Source of the DNA: a virus | IMG/VR virus record: IMGVR_UViG_3300005921_000001 | Span: 1 to 64,000 of that record | Direction: 5' to 3' (one strand) | DNA length: 64,000 nt | Notes under the pieces: generated by a model | Seen by the model: the letters and a program-made list of their open reading frames with translations, nothing else | The model's database searches: none | What the model was told of the DNA's origin: nothing | Made by a program: the position numbers and the translations under genes | Shown here: positions 55,772 through 63,947 of the stretch, in pieces | Layout of the letters: every line of letters begins with the position of its first letter | Numbering within the stretch: position 1 is the stretch's first letter

Positions 55772-56179
55772 TTAGTCTTGGGGTAGGATCAAGCGGGCCA
55801 GCGACTCGGCTGCTGTATCGAGAGACCGAATGCTCGCATCCGTATCGTTCGCCACGATATATTCGACTAGAAACGAATTAACCGCGCGTCGAATAGTCTG
55901 CACTTCCTCCACCAGCCTGCGTGCGGTGACGGGGTTGAAGGCGGCGATGTGAGCGGCCGTGCTTTGAAACCGCTCGCCATGATATGACTTTCTGCCACCA
56001 CATACAGGCAACGAGCAAATGTGTTGATAGCCCATGCCATTCCAGTTTTCTGGGTCCTGGCGGACGTTCCAGTTACCGAATTCATGCCTGTCGCTTACGA
56101 CCCATGGGCCTTCAAATGCCTTCCCCGCCTTCTCCAGCAGTTCCGCCAGTTCGGCGTCGGTCAGGTGTGTATCAGCCAT
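55772..56179 (-). CDS. Ead/Ea22-style accessory protein
   Basis: A 135-residue protein with LTDAELAELLEKAGKAFEGP, HIAAFNPVTARRLVEEVQTI and a helical end, the pattern of Ead/Ea22-like proteins. Such genes are common in the early regions of phages. Role unknown. It abuts the primase gene. Confidence 0.65.
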   Translation of the reverse strand: MADTHLTDAELAELLEKAGKAFEGPWVVSDRHEFGNWNVRQDPENWNGMGYQHICSLPVCGGRKSYHGERFQSTAAHIAAFNPVTARRLVEEVQTIRRAVNSFLVEYIVANDTDASIRSLDTAAESLARLILPQD

Positions 56180-56477
56180 CGAAGTTCCTCACATTGAATG
56201 CACGCCGTTGAAAGGGGTTTGGTCGCGTGCCCTTGGGTGTTAGCGCAATCCGTGCCTCCAGCCCATCAAGGCTGACGCGGGCGCCCTGTGTGTCCACGCC
56301 GGGTTCTAACCCGAGAAACTCGAATGGTAGTCCACATTCCGCGCATTTGATGCGAATATCAGCAATATATCCAACTACACAGGATTCCGTAGCATTGTCA
56401 AGCAAACGACCGACATTCACCATAGCCTTGAAGTCCTTGTGTTCGCACTTGGTCAGGGGTTTGAGTGCGGCGGTCAT
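56172..56477 (-). CDS. Small conserved phage protein with paired Cys
   Basis: The ATG at 56477 overlaps the upstream stop (ATGA), giving 101 residues. CEHKDFKAMVNVGRL, IRIKCAECGLPFEFLGLEPG and RVSLDGLEARIALTPKGTRP form a pattern I know from many phages without a function. CAEC with the first Cys may bind zinc. Confidence 0.65.
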   Translation of the reverse strand: MTAALKPLTKCEHKDFKAMVNVGRLLDNATESCVVGYIADIRIKCAECGLPFEFLGLEPGVDTQGARVSLDGLEARIALTPKGTRPNPFQRRAFNVRNFDG

Positions 56478-56776
56478 TGTTTGCGTGCCTCTGACCAATA
56501 CTCGTCGTCAATTTTGCGATACACCGCGTCCGATAGCTTCTTCGCTCCTGTGATAGCTACGAAGCCTCTGTCATCAAGCGGAATCGTATCTTCCAAATCC
56601 CCGGCGTCATTGTGCAAATCAAGCAGGAATGTTGCGGACGCCTGATCCACTGCATGCTCGCGACACTTCTCAAACTCGGCCTTCATCTCGGCAAACGAGT
56701 CACGCTCCAAGCCCATGTTCGTGTGCCTAGCGTTCTGGTCGCTGTCGATGTAAATCATTTTCATATAGGCGCTCAT
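56474..56776 (-). CDS. Hypothetical protein
   Basis: A 100-residue acidic, helical protein with ATGA overlaps at both ends (AEMKAEFEKCREHAVDQASA). A second ATG at 56764 is possible. No known family. Confidence 0.55.
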   Translation of the reverse strand: MSAYMKMIYIDSDQNARHTNMGLERDSFAEMKAEFEKCREHAVDQASATFLLDLHNDAGDLEDTIPLDDRGFVAITGAKKLSDAVYRKIDDEYWSEARKQ

Positions 56777-57165
56777 GATTTCTTCCCCTCCTTCCCGGCG
56801 GCACCGAATGCAGCAAGCGCGTTGCGGGCGGCCGTCATTGCTTCGTCAAGCGCATAGACGGCGCCGCAATTCGTTTTGGGCAGCGTCGCACCAAGCCGGT
56901 CAGCGTGGCGCGCATAAGGTCCGTCTGGCTTCCCCTCGCCGTTCCATCCGGCGACAATCTCACGGACACCGGCGAGCGCCTTTGCGGATACTAATGCCGT
57001 CAGCGCCTCCGCCAGCCCGTCGGCCAGGTCGGCGCGGATGTAGGCCGTTTGTAAAACACCTCCAGATTCCTTATAAGCCGTGGTGTATTCGTCGTTGAGC
57101 GTGGCGATCCACGTGTCATTGGCCCATATCCGCGCGGGCGCTTCCGGCTTCGCTTCGTCAGACAT
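56773..57165 (-). CDS. Ead/Ea22-style accessory protein
   Basis: A 130-residue protein (ARIWANDTWIATLNDEYTTA, YIRADLADGLAEALTALVSA) with the YIRADL motif seen in many phage early proteins. Helical C-terminus. Role unknown. Confidence 0.6.
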   Translation of the reverse strand: MSDEAKPEAPARIWANDTWIATLNDEYTTAYKESGGVLQTAYIRADLADGLAEALTALVSAKALAGVREIVAGWNGEGKPDGPYARHADRLGATLPKTNCGAVYALDEAMTAARNALAAFGAAGKEGKKS

Positions 57166-57177
57166 TGCTCTGGGGGC

Positions 57178-57513
57178 TCATGATTGTGGAACCGCTCCTG
57201 CGATTGCAGCACGCGTATCGGCAAACAGTTCGTCGCACTCTCGTTCATAGCGTGAGGCATTCCATGCACCGCCGTCGAGCGCAGCCCATCGTTGCGCAAT
57301 TCTGAGAAGGGCAGGCGCACCAGCGAACAGACACGCATTCGCTATCGCCTCATCCTTTGTAATCTTGACGGTCGATTCATCGCAGAAATTAAACTCCGCG
57401 ATGTCATCATTATTCGAGCCGCCGTAGACAAAGACGTTCTTTTCCCACACGGTCACTTCCCACGGCTCCGGCGTGGGATGGTCATCGTGTCGTAGAGGCC
57501 GCGTAGTTATCAC
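57178..57513 (-). CDS. Hypothetical early protein
   Basis: A 111-residue protein with PTPEPWEVTVWEKNVFVYGG, then ANACLFAGAPALLRIAQRW, a pattern like the small ADANLIAAAPELL proteins of phages. Function unknown. Confidence 0.55.
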   Translation of the reverse strand: MITTRPLRHDDHPTPEPWEVTVWEKNVFVYGGSNNDDIAEFNFCDESTVKITKDEAIANACLFAGAPALLRIAQRWAALDGGAWNASRYERECDELFADTRAAIAGAVPQS

Positions 57514-57791
57514 GTCTGAGCACTCCCTGGTAGTCTGGTAAATCCATCGAAAGCCGCCAACGCCTTATCAAGCTCTGGCATGAACTCGGGGAATGGCGGC
57601 TTACTGTTGCTGACAACCTTGCGCGCGGCGGCAAGAAGATCATCAAGAGCATCGCCTATAGGTATTGGCACGAAGTATTCTGTGCCGCCTACTAGCACAT
57701 TCATGGTCACGCAATCTTCGCTCATTCTATTATCTCCGCGTCGGTGATGCTTGTGCTTGTCGGGCGCTGCCGGGTTTGCTTCGTCAGCCAT
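57510..57791 (-). CDS. Hypothetical early protein
   Basis: The ATG at 57791 gives 93 residues; ATG 57725 gives a shorter 71-residue form. The second part (MNVLVGGTEYFVPIPIGDAL, DLLAAARKVVS) looks like the Ead style. The first part is polar and His-rich. No named family. Confidence 0.5.
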   Translation of the reverse strand: MADEANPAAPDKHKHHRRGDNRMSEDCVTMNVLVGGTEYFVPIPIGDALDDLLAAARKVVSNSKPPFPEFMPELDKALAAFDGFTRLPGSAQT

Positions 57792-58182
57792 TGTTCGGGT
57801 CCTTTTCGTATATCTCGCCGTACCCTTTGCCAAATGGATACTTTTTGATTTCAAGCGCCTCGTTAACATCGGGTATGGAATCGTCTGGCAATGGCGGCGC
57901 GAACAGAGAAGTACCGATGCGGAAAAATGCCCAAATCATTTCGACCGGCCACCACCAATATGTTCCAACTGGGCCACTCACTTTTTTTGTCAGATGAATG
58001 CCCATGCCATAAGAACATGGGAGCACGTCCTTATATCGACAAAACCAGTGGAGCAGATGCTTCTCGAACTTGGCTTGCAACCATTGTTCCCGATACTCGG
58101 ACGCAATAGACGCCTTCGTGTGAGCGTGCGGCGTATCGACCCCGCAAATTGGACAGACAGAACTACCTATCAAGTCACTCAT
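57784..58182 (-). CDS. Hypothetical protein with CxxC
   Basis: The ATG at 58182 overlaps the upstream stop, giving 132 residues. It opens with a possible zinc knuckle (CPICGVDTPHAHTK) and has an aromatic stretch YWWWPVEMIWAFFRIGTSLF, which may be membrane-associated. Unknown function. Confidence 0.5.
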   Translation of the reverse strand: MSDLIGSSVCPICGVDTPHAHTKASIASEYREQWLQAKFEKHLLHWFCRYKDVLPCSYGMGIHLTKKVSGPVGTYWWWPVEMIWAFFRIGTSLFAPPLPDDSIPDVNEALEIKKYPFGKGYGEIYEKDPNNG

Positions 58183-58795
58183 CGTTCGGGGCCTTTTCGG
58201 TGAGGGCGCGGATGGAAGATATACACAATTTAGCCGTCGTGACGGCTTGGTTCGCGCGGACCAAGATCGGCCTGCATTCTCTGGTAGGTGCGGATACTTC
58301 CCATTTTGCAGCATCTTTCTTATAGCTCTCTGCTATGATTTCTAGCCGTTCGATTACTTCATCCACCGTCTCCTTCCTCACCCGGTCGAGGTCGGCGCGG
58401 AGGCGGGCGATTTCTTTGCCATCCCAATCTTTGGGCGGACTCCACTTCAACACTTTATTCTCGCCCTCCAACTCTACTATCCGCGCTCTCGCCGCATCCC
58501 TTTCCGCCCATGCGGTGCGGAGATGGGAAATGAGCCATGGAATGTCATCTGGAACATGGGCGTAAAAAGTTGCGCGTGTTCTGAGATATTTCTGCGAAAG
58601 TGCTTCGCGGGCATCAAATACAACAACGCGATCCAGCGAGCCGGTGCCGTCCGGCTGGCACCATAATTCGTAAGAAATGCCTCCGTCAGATTCGTCGCGG
58701 CGCTCCACCGAACAGGCCGCAACATGCGCCTTCTCAAGCCTCGCCTCTATCTCCGCAATCCGTGCGGCCTCTGCGGTCGGATGCGGGGCGGTCAT
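58175..58795 (-). CDS. Ead/Ea22-like protein
   Basis: A 206-residue protein with an N-terminal RIAEIEARLEKAHVAACSVE, ATFYAHVPDDIPWLISHLRT, and a long coiled coil (ARARIVELEGENKVLK, EIARLRADLDRVRKETVDEV). This is the typical Ea22-like layout. Role unknown; in lambda-type phages the genes are accessory. Confidence 0.7.
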   Translation of the reverse strand: MTAPHPTAEAARIAEIEARLEKAHVAACSVERRDESDGGISYELWCQPDGTGSLDRVVVFDAREALSQKYLRTRATFYAHVPDDIPWLISHLRTAWAERDAARARIVELEGENKVLKWSPPKDWDGKEIARLRADLDRVRKETVDEVIERLEIIAESYKKDAAKWEVSAPTRECRPILVRANQAVTTAKLCISSIRALTEKAPNDE

Positions 58796-58989
58796 GGTCG
58801 GTCGCTCTCAATTGAAATCCATGCCCAATTAGCAAACGCCACCATTATTGGGACACCAACGAAAAGCGGCCATATGTGTGGGGTACTAGACCTATATCCA
58901 CACACCATCTCTATAACAGCCGTAAGCGCAATACCACCACAAAGCCCCATGATATTGAGCAAAACCTTTTCGACTAGCGACACTTTCAT
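58792..58989 (-). CDS. Two-helix membrane protein
   Basis: A 65-residue protein with two hydrophobic helices (VLLNIMGLCGGIALTAVIEM and IWPLFVGVPIMVAFANWAWI). ATGA overlap with the next gene. Function unknown. Confidence 0.55.
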   Translation of the reverse strand: MKVSLVEKVLLNIMGLCGGIALTAVIEMVCGYRSSTPHIWPLFVGVPIMVAFANWAWISIESDRP

Positions 58990-59022
58990 TCTATCCTCCT
59001 GCTGTGGGTCTTGGAATTATTT

Positions 59023-59062
59023 ATGCTGACGGAACGACTGAAGAAAGCCGTTCCGTCAGCAT
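59023..59062 (-). terminator. 14-bp perfect hairpin after the SSB-like gene
   Basis: Arms 59023-59036 (atgctgacggaacg) and 59049-59062, loop 12 bases. On the minus strand it comes seven bases after the stop and is followed by AAATAATT, a weak U-tract. It could be a partial terminator or an mRNA-stabilising hairpin that adjusts expression downstream. Confidence 0.5.
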
Positions 59063-59068
59063 TCATAC

Positions 59069-59992
59069 TTAGAACGGGATTTCTTCGTCCTCGCTGGCGG
59101 CGCCGGCTACGTCGGCGCGGGCGCGGCCGGATTCGAGCATCGCGTTGAATGCCTTTGCTTCCTGGTACAGGGGGTCGGACGTGCGTATCAGGCTCTTGAT
59201 GTATGGTTCTTCGGTACCGTCCGGTTTCTTGGCGTCCAGTGTTAGCGACCAGCCGTAAAAATTACCTTTCTTGTTGGATTCGAAGTTGGTAGCAAGGCGC
59301 CAACGGTGCGCCCAAATTGGCGGCTGGATAGGGGGGAGCAGGTTTTCGGTTGTGCTGCGTGGGTTGGCATACTTGAACGATGTTTGGCGTTGCATGAACG
59401 CTTGGTACTTCTTGATCTGCGTCGATTTGAATGGAATTACCGCGCGGAACGGGTGGTTGGTGTGGGGATCGATAATCAATGCGAACAGATAGAAAGTTTC
59501 GGAAAGCTCGGTGCCGTTCAACGCCTCGCCCTTTTCGTTGCGGCTGGTAACGCCGTAACTCAAACGTCCGAAGCGCCCTTGCTCCGCCTTCAAGTCCTGG
59601 ATCAACTGATCATCGGGTTTGTGAATGGCAACGAAGCCGCCGCCAAGATTGCGGGGCGTGAACTCCACGTAGTTATGATCGCGGTGAACAGGAATGAAAA
59701 CAAGCCCCGGCTTGCCATCGTACAACTCACCTGTGCCTGTATTGAAGATCATTCCGGCCTTGGCGTTCGGCAAGCCCCCTTGTTCAGGGGGGTTGGCTAC
59801 TTGCGGGCTGTTGGCGGCCAACGGTGTAAGGAAAGGTACTTTCAGCTCGTCGGATGTGACGTTCTCCATGCCCGCACCGGCGTCGGTGCCGAAGTCTACT
59901 ACGGCAAGGTCGGTGCCGGCGGCGGTGGTTATTTCTTGCCCGGTTTTTGGATCGACTTCTTTCAATGTTGCTACTGCTTGTTCGATGCTCAT
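59069..59992 (-). CDS. SSB-like protein with acidic tail
   Basis: The 307-residue protein ends in EDEEIPF, the acidic C-terminal peptide of single-strand DNA-binding proteins. It has VPFLTPLAANSPQVA, GKPGLVFIPVHRDHNYVEFT and WRLATNFESNKKGNFYGW, a pattern of a phage family near replication genes. The OB fold is not obvious by eye. GAAGGAAAAG precedes the ATG. Its strong hairpin-flanked position fits an abundant protein. Confidence 0.6.
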   Translation of the reverse strand: MSIEQAVATLKEVDPKTGQEITTAAGTDLAVVDFGTDAGAGMENVTSDELKVPFLTPLAANSPQVANPPEQGGLPNAKAGMIFNTGTGELYDGKPGLVFIPVHRDHNYVEFTPRNLGGGFVAIHKPDDQLIQDLKAEQGRFGRLSYGVTSRNEKGEALNGTELSETFYLFALIIDPHTNHPFRAVIPFKSTQIKKYQAFMQRQTSFKYANPRSTTENLLPPIQPPIWAHRWRLATNFESNKKGNFYGWSLTLDAKKPDGTEEPYIKSLIRTSDPLYQEAKAFNAMLESGRARADVAGAASEDEEIPF

Positions 59993-60061
59993 CTTTGCTT
60001 TTCCTTCGTTAAGCCATCTTCTGGTTGCCGCAGACGGCGGGGCGGCGGGTGGTTCAGGGGG

Positions 60062-60292
60062 TTACTGCTTACCAATCCAATACACGATTCGATCTTTGAT
60101 CATCTTACGAATTTCCACATCTTCTTTGACCATGTTGGACGCCATTAATTTTATGGCATCTTTCACATCAGAATCAATTGCGGAACCCGCTTCACGAGCA
60201 ATCACGTCTCGAACCGCTTGCCGTGCTATTTCTTCAAATGCGCGGTCAATCAAGCTTTTGATTTCCCCGCCAAAATCGTCTGGACGCGTCAT
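60062..60292 (-). CDS. Small helical protein
   Basis: A 76-residue helical protein (IKSLIDRAFEEIARQAVRDV, DVEIRKMIKDRIVYWIGKQ) preceded by AAGGAG. No known family. Confidence 0.5.
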   Translation of the reverse strand: MTRPDDFGGEIKSLIDRAFEEIARQAVRDVIAREAGSAIDSDVKDAIKLMASNMVKEDVEIRKMIKDRIVYWIGKQ

Positions 60293-60315
60293 TTGTATAA
60301 CTCCTTCGTGGTGGT

Positions 60316-60564
60316 TCAGGGGGTTGGCTTGATGGTTTCAAACTTGATTGGTATTTTGTTGATGGTTGTCCCGTCGTTCATCAACGCACAATCGAAGCGT
60401 TTGCCTACTATAAAGTCTCTAAACTCAAAGCCCATTAGGCAATGTGCTGCGGATGCTTGGTGGCTTTCCGGAAACGATAAAGTAATTTGTAACCCATTGG
60501 AATTTATCCCGTTCATCTCCAGCCATGTTTCAATGGCTATTACGCCCATGGTTAATTTAGTCAT
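60316..60564 (-). CDS. Small hypothetical protein
   Basis: An 82-residue alpha/beta protein (GLQITLSFPESHQASAAHCL, EFRDFIVGKRFDCAL). Ribosome site GGTGAAGAA. Unknown function. Confidence 0.5.
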   Translation of the reverse strand: MTKLTMGVIAIETWLEMNGINSNGLQITLSFPESHQASAAHCLMGFEFRDFIVGKRFDCALMNDGTTINKIPIKFETIKPTP

Positions 60565-60568
60565 TTCT

Positions 60569-60916
60569 TCACCTTAGACCTATTCGGGCAATACATGCTT
60601 GTACATCGCTGTCAAGCGGAGGGCCAACATAATCCTGCAAGCGACGGCGGATCGTATCAGCAATCATGAGCTTGGAGCCTACGTACGTTGCTTGTGTGTA
60701 CTGTAGGCACAGATTTTCAAAATCGCGTTGTGAGCCCTGCTGATAGGTCATGCTTTGCCCGTATGTGAGACGCCGCGTTTCTTCGGCATAGGGCATGGCG
60801 TGCCGGTTGAAGAACAGAGCCCACCCGCCGCCAAGCGTCGCCAGAATCAGAAAGATGATAAACGCGTAAAAGAGCCACGCTGTACCTGTGGCCCCAGCTT
60901 CAATATCTTCGCGCAT
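60569..60916 (-). CDS. Single-pass membrane protein
   Basis: A 115-residue protein with one long helix (WLFYAFIIFLILATLGGGWA, residues 14-33) and a soluble helical domain (TYQQGSQRDFENLCLQYTQA) after it. GGAGGG upstream. It lies next to the lipoprotein gene; together they may act at the cell envelope early in infection. Confidence 0.55.
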   Translation of the reverse strand: MREDIEAGATGTAWLFYAFIIFLILATLGGGWALFFNRHAMPYAEETRRLTYGQSMTYQQGSQRDFENLCLQYTQATYVGSKLMIADTIRRRLQDYVGPPLDSDVQACIARIGLR

Positions 60917-60926
60917 TGTTGCCCTC

Positions 60927-61451
60927 CTACGGGCAATCTTTGGCCACGACGGGGCCAGTGAGTTTGAACGGGGATACAGTCACACGCGGCTCGACGTAAA
61001 CCGGCACAACTTTCTGAGTTGTCGGATCGAGCATCTGGACCCATGTTCCTTCCGCATCGGCCGGCATGTAGAGACCATTCGGCTCGGCTTGCGTCATGAG
61101 CATGTCGCCACTATATTGGCCGAGGCCTGCGCGCACTTTCATTTGCGGATTGGAGAACTGGACGGCGTAGGGTATACCGTACCCTATGGACTGCCCCATG
61201 CAAATCAGGCGCCCATCGATCCCCTGCATGTAGGTCCATGTCGGAACGTTCTTGTCACGAAGTTCGTAAAGGTCTTTGACTTGACGTTTCTCGGCCCAGT
61301 TTACGATGGCTGGAAATCCTACTTCGCGATCCGCTTCGGCGGTTGTCTGCGTCTGGACCTGCTGCATGTGTTGATCGGCGGTTGGTGTTGATGGTTCATC
61401 ACAAGATGCAAGTGTGATGGCCAACGAACCGATAAGTAGTATAAAGCGCAT
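60927..61451 (-). CDS. Phage lipoprotein
   Basis: The 174-residue product begins MRFILLIGSLAITLASCDEP, with a canonical lipobox LASC at 14-17. The mature part has GFPAIVNWAEKRQVKDLYEL, ICMGQSIGYGIPYAVQFSNP, PNGLYMPADAEGTWVQML and VEPRVTVSPFKL, which I recall from lipoproteins of other phages and plasmids. It should be anchored in the host membrane during infection; a superinfection-exclusion role is possible. Confidence 0.75.
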   Translation of the reverse strand: MRFILLIGSLAITLASCDEPSTPTADQHMQQVQTQTTAEADREVGFPAIVNWAEKRQVKDLYELRDKNVPTWTYMQGIDGRLICMGQSIGYGIPYAVQFSNPQMKVRAGLGQYSGDMLMTQAEPNGLYMPADAEGTWVQMLDPTTQKVVPVYVEPRVTVSPFKLTGPVVAKDCP

Positions 61452-61471
61452 GTTTGTTCCTCCTTTGATTG

Positions 61472-62065
61472 TTACTTCTTCACCTTGGATGCTACGAACT
61501 TGGCGTAGGTGGCTTTGAAGACACCGAACAGCTTAGTGGGAACGGTTTCTTCGGGGTCGCGGCCTTCGGCGGCGGCCTGTTTTATTTGCTCGCGCACAAA
61601 GGCGCTGAAGGTTTGAGGCTCGATCCACGCCTTTTGGCTAAGGTCCAGGGGGCGCTTGCGTCTAGCGCAATCGGCAAGGAATTTCTTGGCCCATGCAATA
61701 TCTTCGCGTCCAAACAATATCTGGATGCGCCGTTTGATCAGATCGCCGTGCCCTTGCTTTTCCAATAGCTCAAAAGCTTCGTCGGTCTGATCCTTGGGAA
61801 TGCTGGCGTTGATAATGGTGGCAAGATCGAAACGGGCACCGCCGGGCAACGGCCATGTTTCAAGCCGCGCAGCTATCATCGCGTTGGGCAGGTCGTGCTC
61901 GACAGTCTGTTTGTATCCGGCTTGCTTGTTAGCGAGTAGTAGCTCAAGCTTGGCTATATCATTGCTGTATATTACAGCCGCTTCCGCGTAGGCGCGAACT
62001 TTGGCAATATCTTCGATTGACGTTGCAGTTTCTTCGACATCAGCAACAGGTAGATTCTCGTTCAT
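61472..62065 (-). CDS. Conserved phage early protein
   Basis: A 197-residue protein with helical first half (AKLELLLANKQAGYKQTVEH) and a C-terminal domain (AWAKKFLADCARRKRPLDLS). It is similar in style to a family I recall as DUF7173, but this is not certain. ATG overlaps the end of the upstream gene. Confidence 0.5.
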   Translation of the reverse strand: MNENLPVADVEETATSIEDIAKVRAYAEAAVIYSNDIAKLELLLANKQAGYKQTVEHDLPNAMIAARLETWPLPGGARFDLATIINASIPKDQTDEAFELLEKQGHGDLIKRRIQILFGREDIAWAKKFLADCARRKRPLDLSQKAWIEPQTFSAFVREQIKQAAAEGRDPEETVPTKLFGVFKATYAKFVASKVKK

Positions 62066-62423
62066 GTTGGTTCTCCGGTTCTAGGGTCCACAATACCGCG
62101 TGGACGGGGCGGTAGCAACGGTATTTATTATCCCACAGCAGCATAGTCAAAGTACCACCTGCCTTCTGCGCCGCTACCGTAGCGGCCCATGCGATGTACA
62201 GGGGGTGGCCTATGGGGAGAAGATAGTCGGTAGGCTTGAAGCGGGCCAAGCCGTCCCAAAGCATATCGATAATTCGTTTAGAATCGCCGGGTACGTCGCC
62301 AGGCGGAAGCAGGTATACCAAGGAGCCGAATCCTTCCGCCGGGATCAAGTCGTAAATGCGTTTCATTTGTCCGGTTTCGGGGTCACGCTTCACCGGCTCG
62401 TTTACTACATAGACGATGGGCAT
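62040..62423 (-). CDS. Small conserved phage protein (MPIVYVVNEP type)
   Basis: The ATG at 62423 starts MPIVYVVNEPVKRDPETGQM, then YDLIPAEGFGSLVYLLPPGD and DYLLPIGHPLYIAWAATVAA, a 127-residue pattern common in phage early regions. Its role is unknown. The longer upstream frame overlaps two genes and is not used. Confidence 0.65.
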   Translation of the reverse strand: MPIVYVVNEPVKRDPETGQMKRIYDLIPAEGFGSLVYLLPPGDVPGDSKRIIDMLWDGLARFKPTDYLLPIGHPLYIAWAATVAAQKAGGTLTMLLWDNKYRCYRPVHAVLWTLEPENQHERESTCC

Positions 62424-62437
62424 GGGTGCGGTGGTCC

Positions 62438-62626
62438 TTATGTTTGCTCTTGCGCCTTGGTAATGGCTGCACGCAACTGGTCTTCGGCGGCAATGGCGTC
62501 GTCCTGCGCTTGCCGCGCGGCGCTGCCTGGAGCGCCTATAGGGCGCAGGCGAAAGGCCGGGTTGGTGCGCAGCAGGGTTTCGGCTGCTGTTATTAGGTCG
62601 GTCAGGGGGTTGATTTGTGTTGACAT
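62438..62626 (-). CDS. Small helical protein
   Basis: A 62-residue protein (LTDLITAAETLLRTNPAFRL, AARQAQDDAIAAEDQLRAA), helical and acidic, abutting the next gene. No known family. Confidence 0.5.
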   Translation of the reverse strand: MSTQINPLTDLITAAETLLRTNPAFRLRPIGAPGSAARQAQDDAIAAEDQLRAAITKAQEQT

Positions 62627-63195
62627 TACTTATCACCTTGCTTGGGAGCGGCGGAGAGTGGTGGTGCGGGAGACGGCATCCAGTGCGATGCAATTTCCTC
62701 AATTTCATCCCCGTATTCATCAATCCAGCACGGATTGAGAACCGTGTCCCATGTCGCAATCACTGGGCTGGCGCGTTTGTCTGCATTGAGGTGCCCCGGC
62801 GTGACCCAAATTATCACCCACGTCCCATCCTTCGGCGCCGTCGCAATGTCCTGCCAGCCGTCTGCGCCGGCCTGCCGCGAGGCGAGCGTAAGGGCATGTT
62901 CAACCCGTGAATAGATGTCTTGATATTGTTCGTCTGTTGCGCAACCGCGTATCGGACGGATGATTTGCCTGATTGCATCATCCGTTATCACAGTTTTCCA
63001 TGGCCGCGAGGCGAGGGCCGCCGCGGCTTCGCGGAAGAGTTCCGTCTCACATTTGTGCGCGGTGCCGGTCTTCTCGTTGATATGGACCTCGCGACCTTCT
63101 TTCGTCAGTTTGAATGGGAGCCCGTGCAAGCAGTACCGGCATTCCTTCGCAGCCGCTTCCAGCCGCGCGATCAGATCGTCAGCTATTGTCGTCAT
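62626..63195 (-). CDS. Ea22/DUF551-like protein
   Basis: The ATG at 63195 overlaps the upstream stop (ATGA), giving 189 residues. The N-terminal part (DDLIARLEAAAKECRYCLHG) is Ea22-like. The C-terminal part has WQDIATAPKDGTWVIIWV and HWMPSPAPP, as in DUF551-type domains. A common modular early protein, role unknown. Confidence 0.65.
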   Translation of the reverse strand: MTTIADDLIARLEAAAKECRYCLHGLPFKLTKEGREVHINEKTGTAHKCETELFREAAAALASRPWKTVITDDAIRQIIRPIRGCATDEQYQDIYSRVEHALTLASRQAGADGWQDIATAPKDGTWVIIWVTPGHLNADKRASPVIATWDTVLNPCWIDEYGDEIEEIASHWMPSPAPPLSAAPKQGDK

Positions 63196-63362
63196 GTTAT
63201 TTGGCCCAGCCTTATCCACTCGTTTTGGATATTGTATTCAGGCCACTCGACAAACACCGTGCCGTCTTGCTCGTCCACCGCAAGAATGCGCGCCATGCGA
63301 GTAAATCCGATCCCGAGCCAAGCACGGCGAAGCGAGCCAATTTTTGCCAGATCGTCAGCCAT
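63192..63362 (-). CDS. Small hypothetical protein
   Basis: ATG 63362 overlaps the upstream stop (ATGGCTGA) and the end overlaps the next start (ATGA). The 56-residue product (IGSLRRAWLGIGFTRMARIL, DGTVFVEWPEYNIQNEW) looks like a small beta barrel. Coupling at both ends supports it. Confidence 0.55.
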   Translation of the reverse strand: MADDLAKIGSLRRAWLGIGFTRMARILAVDEQDGTVFVEWPEYNIQNEWIRLGQIT

Positions 63363-63756
63363 TGTCGGGCTCCTTTGCGAGGGCAGCGCGGATGGCAGAG
63401 ATTGCTACACTGCACGTGCAAATTGCATCTGCTGCGGCGCCCTGTGCGGCCACAAGCTCTTCCTTGGAATAAGCCGATTTGTTATCCGCCATACGTTCGA
63501 ATCGCAGACTTGCAGTGCCTTCGTCGTCCATTGCCATAAGCAATTCCTTCACGACAATACAAATCTCCTTCATCCGCTCCCGCGCCGCAGCGAGTTCGGC
63601 TTCTTTTGCCGGGAGGAGGTCTAGAAGCGTGGCGCGGTCTAATTGTCCTTGAAGACCATGTGTATGGAAGCGCGGCTCGTTATCGCGGTCGGCGTTGAAA
63701 CGGACGAAAGCAGTGTGCCGCCTGTGAATTTCCGCGATTACATCGGGGTTGGTCAT
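63355..63756 (-). CDS. Ead/Ea22-like protein
   Basis: The ATG at 63756 overlaps the upstream stop (ATGA), giving 133 residues. Coiled-coil middle (KEAELAAARERMKEICIVVK) and helical end (AAADAICTCSVAISAIRAAL). Typical style of accessory early proteins. Confidence 0.6.
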   Translation of the reverse strand: MTNPDVIAEIHRRHTAFVRFNADRDNEPRFHTHGLQGQLDRATLLDLLPAKEAELAAARERMKEICIVVKELLMAMDDEGTASLRFERMADNKSAYSKEELVAAQGAAADAICTCSVAISAIRAALAKEPDNG

Positions 63757-63947
63757 GAAATACATCCCTTAATCTGTAGTTCAGTGCAGGGCGGCTCAAC
63801 ATTCCACCGATGCATTTCTTGCCCCACTTCGGGGATCGCAAATATCAGGAAAAACACAAGTGCCAACCCACGCCCTGATCCTATGAAAATCGCAAGCATA
63901 AGAACCGACAACCCTGTCGAGGCAACGCAGATATCGAACGGACTCAT
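63753..63947 (-). CDS. Small membrane protein
   Basis: A 64-residue protein with two adjacent hydrophobic helices (ICVASTGLSVLMLAIFIGSG and LALVFFLIFAIPEV), then a short polar tail with two Cys. ATGA overlaps on both sides. Confidence 0.55.
   Translation of the reverse strand: MSPFDICVASTGLSVLMLAIFIGSGRGLALVFFLIFAIPEVGQEMHRWNVEPPCTELQIKGCIS

Noticed and set aside
59306-60148. Rightward frame of 280 codons opposite the SSB-like gene
   Set aside because: Antisense shadow of a coding gene, with no motif and no coupling to neighbours.
62424-62759. Upstream extension of the gene ending at 62040
   Set aside because: The Arg/His/Pro-rich extension overlaps two genes; the conserved start is MPIVYVV at 62423.
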